Positions 59,730-64,000 of a DNA stretch of 64,000 nucleotides are shown one piece after another. The notes beneath the pieces are model-generated. The model was not told the DNA's origin and made no database searches. It saw only the letters and a list, made by a program, of their open reading frames with translations. Both the position numbers and the translations under genes were made by a program. The stretch is from Larix kaempferi (taxonomy: Eukaryota; Streptophyta; Pinopsida; Pinales; Pinaceae). Numbering within the stretch: the first letter of the stretch is position 1; every line of letters begins with the position of its first letter. Location of the stretch: positions 6,207,001-6,271,000 of the forward strand of contig BSBM01000994.1 in assembly GCA_027924585.1 (NCBI GenBank). The letters run 5' to 3'.

Positions 59730-62700
59730 CTAAAGAACACCAAGCCTCTCTCTGAAGTACTCAAACTTCACTCTGGTTAGTGGCTTCATCAGCACATCTG
59801 CAATCTACTCATCCATCACAACATATAGGAGCTTCACTACTCCTTTCTGCACCATATCCATGATATAGTGATATTTGATCTCTATGTGCTTTGACCTATC
59901 GTGGAACACTAGTTTCTCAAATAGCTTCACACAACTCTGGTTGCCACAAAAGATACCAGTAGCATCCAATGGAAGATTAAATAACTCAGACAAAACCTTC
60001 CTCAACCATACTGCCTCACAACTAGCTGAACAAGCTGCAACATACTCTGATTCGGCTATAGTCAGTGCTACACAGGACTGCTTCCTACTAAATAAAGAGA
60101 TCACACATAATCCTATACTGAAGCAGCACCCTGAAGTGCTCTTCCTATTTGCAGCACTGGCTGCCTAGTCTGAATCAACATAACCCTACAGGTTAAACTT
60201 TTGATTCGCATCATACTTGAGCCCATAATCAATTGTACCCTTCAGGTACCTCAGAATATGATTTACAACAACCAGGTGAACACCTCTAGGATCTGTCAGG
60301 AACTGGCTCAATGTGTTCACTGCAAATCAAATGGTTGGTCTCATGTTCGTCAAGTACATCAAGGACCCAATCATCTGATGATACATAGTGACATCAACCA
60401 TATTAGATGAATCATCACACAGAAGCTTCAGGTTCGATGCCATAGGTGTGGCCATGGCCTTGCAGTCCATCATCCCGAATCTCTTCAGGATCTCTATTGC
60501 ATACTTCCCTTGTCAAAGGAAGATCCCATTTGCACTTTGCCACACCTCCATGCCTAGAAAATAATGCATCATCCCCAATTCCTTCATCTCGAACTCAGAT
60601 GCAAGCTTCCTCTTGGTATCGGAAATCAAACTATCCTCACCTATAAAAAACAGGTCATCCACATACAAGAGTAGTATCATAGGATTTCCTTCCTCAACCT
60701 TGTAGTAAAGGTTGGAATCTGCTTTACTCTTGGTAAAGCCCAAACTAGATAGAAAGTTGTCTATCCTACCATACCAAGTCCTAGGAGCTTGCCTCAATCC
60801 ATACAAGGCTTTCTTTAACTTACACACATATGACTCCCTACCACGTGTCTCAAAACCTAGTGGCTGCTCCACATACACTTCCTCCTCGACTACACCATTC
60901 AAGAAAGCTGTTTTGACATCCATTTGGTGTATCTTCCATTTCATCACTGCATCCAGAGCAAGTACTAATCTAATGGAAGTGTATCTGGCCACAAGAGCAA
61001 AAGTCTCTTCATAATCAATCCCTTCTTTCTGGGAGAAGCCACGAGCTACAAATCTTGCTTTGTATTTCTCTATTTTTCCATCTACAGCATGCTTGATCTT
61101 GTACATCCATTTGGAAGTCACCACAGACTTCCCTTCAGGTCTTGGGACTACATCCCAAACATGATTCTTCATGATCCATTGGTATTCCTCGATCATGGCA
61201 TCCTTCCATTCTTTCTTTTCTGTTGCTTCTTCATAACTGGAAGGTTCTTTGTTCATAATGTTACAGAGTAGGGAAACACAGCTGGTATGAGATCTAGCTC
61301 TCTTCCTTGCTCTGTGTTCTTCTTCTGGAATGCCATACCTTTCTGCATCTTGAATGAGATTTCTAGCCCATGCAGGTTTTCTTTTGTGAGAGTTCTTCTC
61401 ACAGGGTGGATCTATAGGTATTTGCAGATCTTCAACTTCACGATCTGCTTATGGAATTTCTTCATTCATGGTGGTGTCTTGAAATCTAGTTTCCTTTGGT
61501 TCTTCATGATCTTCAATAGGTGTCTTCCTTGACTTGATGAAAGTTGAGTTTTCATCAAATGTTACATCCCTGCTAACATCAATCTTCTTGAACCCTGGAA
61601 AGTATATTCTGTAAGCCTTCGAGCTTTCATTGTACCCCACAAAGATGCCCTTCTTTCCTAAAGGATCTAGCTTTGTCCTCTTTTCCTTGGGAACATGAGT
61701 GTATACTGGGAAACCAAATATTATGAGATGGCTGACTTCAGGTTTCTTACCAGAGAATACCTCTTCTGGTTTCTTGTTGTCCAATATCTTGTGAGGTGTT
61801 CTGTTCTGCACATATACAGTTGTCCTAGATGCGTCTTCCCATAGATGCATAGGTAGATCCTAGTCATGCAACATTGCCCGTGCTACTTCCATGATTGTTT
61901 GTTCCGTTTTTCCTTTTTGCAACTCCATTTTTTGTGGATTGTAGGGAGCAATCAACTCCCTCTTAATCCCTGAATCACTGCATAAGTTCTTGAAATCTCC
62001 TGAAGTGAATTCTCCGCCATTGTCGGATCTGAATGTCTTGATATTCTTATCAGTTTGATTTTCCATTAAGGCTTTGAATTCCTTGAACTTATCAAACACT
62101 TCATCTTTGTTCTTCAAGAAGTAAACCCAAATCTTCCTAGATAAATCATCAATGAAAGAGACATAGTATACATACACACTCAGAGAACTAGATGACATCA
62201 GACCACATACATCGGAGTGGTTAATTTCCAAGATTCCTTTAGCTTTGCTTTCACTGCTTGGAAATGCCTTCTTAATGCTCTTTCCTTTTGCACATCCTTT
62301 GCAAACACCTTCATGCTTTGTCTTGATTTCAGCAAGACCCTCTACAGCTTTGCTTGCAATTGGTAATGCTCTATAGTGCATATGTGCAAGCCTTCTATGC
62401 CAAGGTTCACTTGGATCCATGGATTCATGTACCATGGCATGTTCTGGTTGTCCCTTTAATTTGTACAATCCTCCCTCTTTATCTCCAATCACTACTGCAT
62501 CATCTATGGTCTCACCCTTTGGCCACATGAGTACTTGGCCATCTATAAATGAAACCCTCATGCCTTTTGCATCCAATGCAGATATGGAGAGTAGATTCTT
62601 CTTGAGCCTAGGTACATATAGGACCTCTTTTATCTTCAAAGAGTTTCCAGAGTCTAGGTTGTAAGAAGCTTCACCACTTCCTTTGATAGGATATTGGTAG

Positions 62701-62864
62701 TCATCCCCAAGTTTCACCTTATGGGGTGACTCATGTTCAGATAGGTTTACAAAAGATTCTTTAAACCTAGTCATGTGTTTGGAAGCCCCACTGTCAATAA
62801 GCCAATCATTACAACCATGATAGATGGTACTTGTGAGAGCAGAGATTAGAACATATTCATCTTC
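59730..62864 (-). pseudogene. Element C pol: protease to RNase H
   Basis: Protease text WLIDSGASKHM near 62800 is followed by integrase (RRLAHMHYRALPIASK; SDVCGLMSSSSLS; RSDNGGEFTSGDF). Reverse transcriptase occupies 60513-61256 and beyond, with LLLYVDDLFF near 60650, and RNase H (59805-60104) has SCEAVWLRKVLSELF. Integrase is shifted near 61855, a TAA lies at 61449, frame breaks lie near 60470-60512, and TAG lies at 59805-59807. The reverse transcriptase block is less damaged than in A. The frame begins in mid-protein at 62864 because element D is inserted there. Confidence 0.9.
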
Positions 62865-63458
62865 TGTTAAAATTTGAGCATTAATTCACAATACTCTTGG
62901 ATCTTTACTGAGAGAATAACCTATATAGTATATCAATGCATAACAATCACAATAAGCATCACAAGCATCACAAGAATCAAAAGCATGAGAGACAAGAGAC
63001 ACAGAGTTTCTGTGGGGAAAACCCTAAGGTGAAAAACCCCACAACTTCCTCAGAGATAGAAAGAGCAATGGCTCAACCAAAATACACTTGAGACAGTCTC
63101 CTAGAGTAGATGATCCTCCTCCTCACTAGTGTGCCACTTTCTGAGTGAGAGAAGTGTGTCTTTTCGAATGATCCAAATAGAGATCTCCCAATCTCTATTT
63201 ATACTAAACCTGTTTTCCCAGTTACACTATGGGGTTGACTTGTCTATCTAGATACATCCACAATATAATATATATTTCAGGGCCGACCCCACACATGGTG
63301 GTCTAATAACCCATCGGCAAGTACACACACTTGCGACACTTGTCAATCCACATGACGACACTTCCTTATAGAGGAATAACACATCTCTTATAAGGGTACA
63401 ATAAATATATATAAAATACATAGATGAAATACATTCTGAAGTTACATATACATCAACA
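62865..63458 (-). mobile_element. 3' LTR of element D
   Basis: 594 bp with TGTT...AACA ends. In reverse complement it is close to identical to the LTR of element B over long stretches. The complement of TATAAATAG is near 63196. Confidence 0.9.
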
Positions 63459-64000
63459 CTCCCTCTTAACTAGGAAGGTATTTATCAACACAGTTCTGCT
63501 AGACAAGTCTTCTTCTCGGGATCATCTTCATCGATGCATCGTCATCATCATCGTCACTGCTGCTGCTATCTCAACCAATCTCTGTCTCTACTCGTCATAG
63601 GAAGTTCTACAGAGCTAGTCCTATTTCATACTGGATGTAGGCCCACCACCTGCAGGTCTTCATCATCTGTGCGAACGGTCTGATAGAGGTGGCCTCTTAG
63701 GACTAATTTTATGTGCAGATGCAATACCGGAAAGAGTATCTTAGGAACATCTATGTGCCTAAGCATGACCGGCAAGATCTCCCAGGACTGATTACATGCA
63801 TCTCCTCCACAATACCTTTAAAGAGCATCCCAGGAACATTTATGTGCCGCAGCACAACCGTCAAGATCTCTAAAGAGCATCTTAGGACTTATTACGAGCA
63901 TACAGCTCAACCTCTCGAATCTCCAGGATTGATTACATGTGGATAGACAAAACCTTTAAAGAGCATCCTAGGAACATTTATGTGCCGCAGCATGACCGGC
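63459..64000 (-). repeat. Start of the tandem-repeat module of element D
   Basis: Contains the family's conserved lead-in (tactggatgtaggcccacca near 63629) and then units with aaagagcatcccaggaac and ggactgattacatg from 63700 to the window edge. Confidence 0.8.

Larger units (their letters stand above)
57689..62864 (-). mobile_element. Copia retrotransposon C (5' part displaced by nested element D)
   Basis: Same family as A. It has a 3' LTR (57689-58252), polypurine tract, tandem-repeat module (58260-59640), RNase H to protease (59730-62864), and then an abrupt join to the LTR of element D inside the protease lead-in. Gag, primer site and 5' LTR are not present and should lie beyond D, outside the window. 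Confidence 0.9.
62865..64000 (-). mobile_element. Copia retrotransposon D, nested in C, runs off the right edge
   Basis: An LTR (62865-63458) is followed by the complement of the polypurine tract (CTCCCTCTTAACTAG) and the start of the tandem-repeat module. That order identifies it as a 3' LTR of a minus-strand element whose body lies to the right. Its other side abuts the protease lead-in of element C, so D inserted into C. The target duplication should be TCTTC (62860-62864); the second copy is outside the window. Confidence 0.85.

Overview
The window reads as nuclear DNA of a land plant, most likely a seed plant with a large, repeat-rich genome. The evidence is Ty1/copia and Ty3/gypsy retrotransposons with initiator-Met-tRNA primer sites, plant L1-type LINE remnants, GT-AG introns, and plant gene families (NIP aquaporin, isoflavone-reductase-like, AWPM-19). 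Low gene density, nested elements and old decayed copies would suit a gymnosperm, but nothing seen here proves the lineage.

Only one gene looks intact: a five-exon minus-strand NIP aquaporin (27215-29737, 298 codons). It has two NPA motifs exactly 108 residues apart and a Ser-Ser-Gly-Arg selectivity filter, so it is a candidate silicic-acid/metalloid channel. Three host-type genes are decayed: an isoflavone-reductase/eugenol-synthase-like gene (+, 41710-42776), an AWPM-19-like membrane protein (-, about 45000-45594), and a 13-exon gene (+, 9674-13468) with a SET domain at the N-terminus and a transposase-accessory-like region with a basic tail at the C-terminus. The last is the most unusual object here and may belong to an uncharacterised transposon type.

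Layout. 1-9.7 kb: uncharacterised repeats, a 590-bp palindromic element flanked by TA, a 541-bp tandem duplication and an unrecognised aromatic-rich coding relic. 9.7-13.5 kb: the SET pseudogene. 14.2-15.1 kb: a large foldback. 16.5-20.4 kb: a 99-bp tandem array, then a gypsy 5' LTR, primer site and decayed gag-protease. 20.4-27 kb: rearranged AT-rich DNA with two 400-bp inverted arms, a copied gag piece and a truncated plus-strand copia with its 3' LTR (element B). 27.2-30 kb: the NIP gene. 31.3 kb: a LINE tail. 33.26-40.53 kb: a complete but dead minus-strand copia (element A) with CTATG target duplications. 41.7-45.6 kb: two pseudogenes. 47.9-53.1 kb: a decayed plus-strand LINE. 53.2-57.7 kb: edges of two further LTR elements (F, E). 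57.7-64 kb: copia element C, probably inserted in E and itself broken by copia element D, which runs off the right edge.

A, B, C and D are one copia family. Between RNase H and the 3' LTR they share about 1.2-1.5 kb of noncoding DNA built from several classes of short tandem repeat in the same order. Many of the stop codons that break coding regions in this window are TAG, several of them where Gln (CAG) is expected, as decay of CHG-methylated plant DNA would produce.
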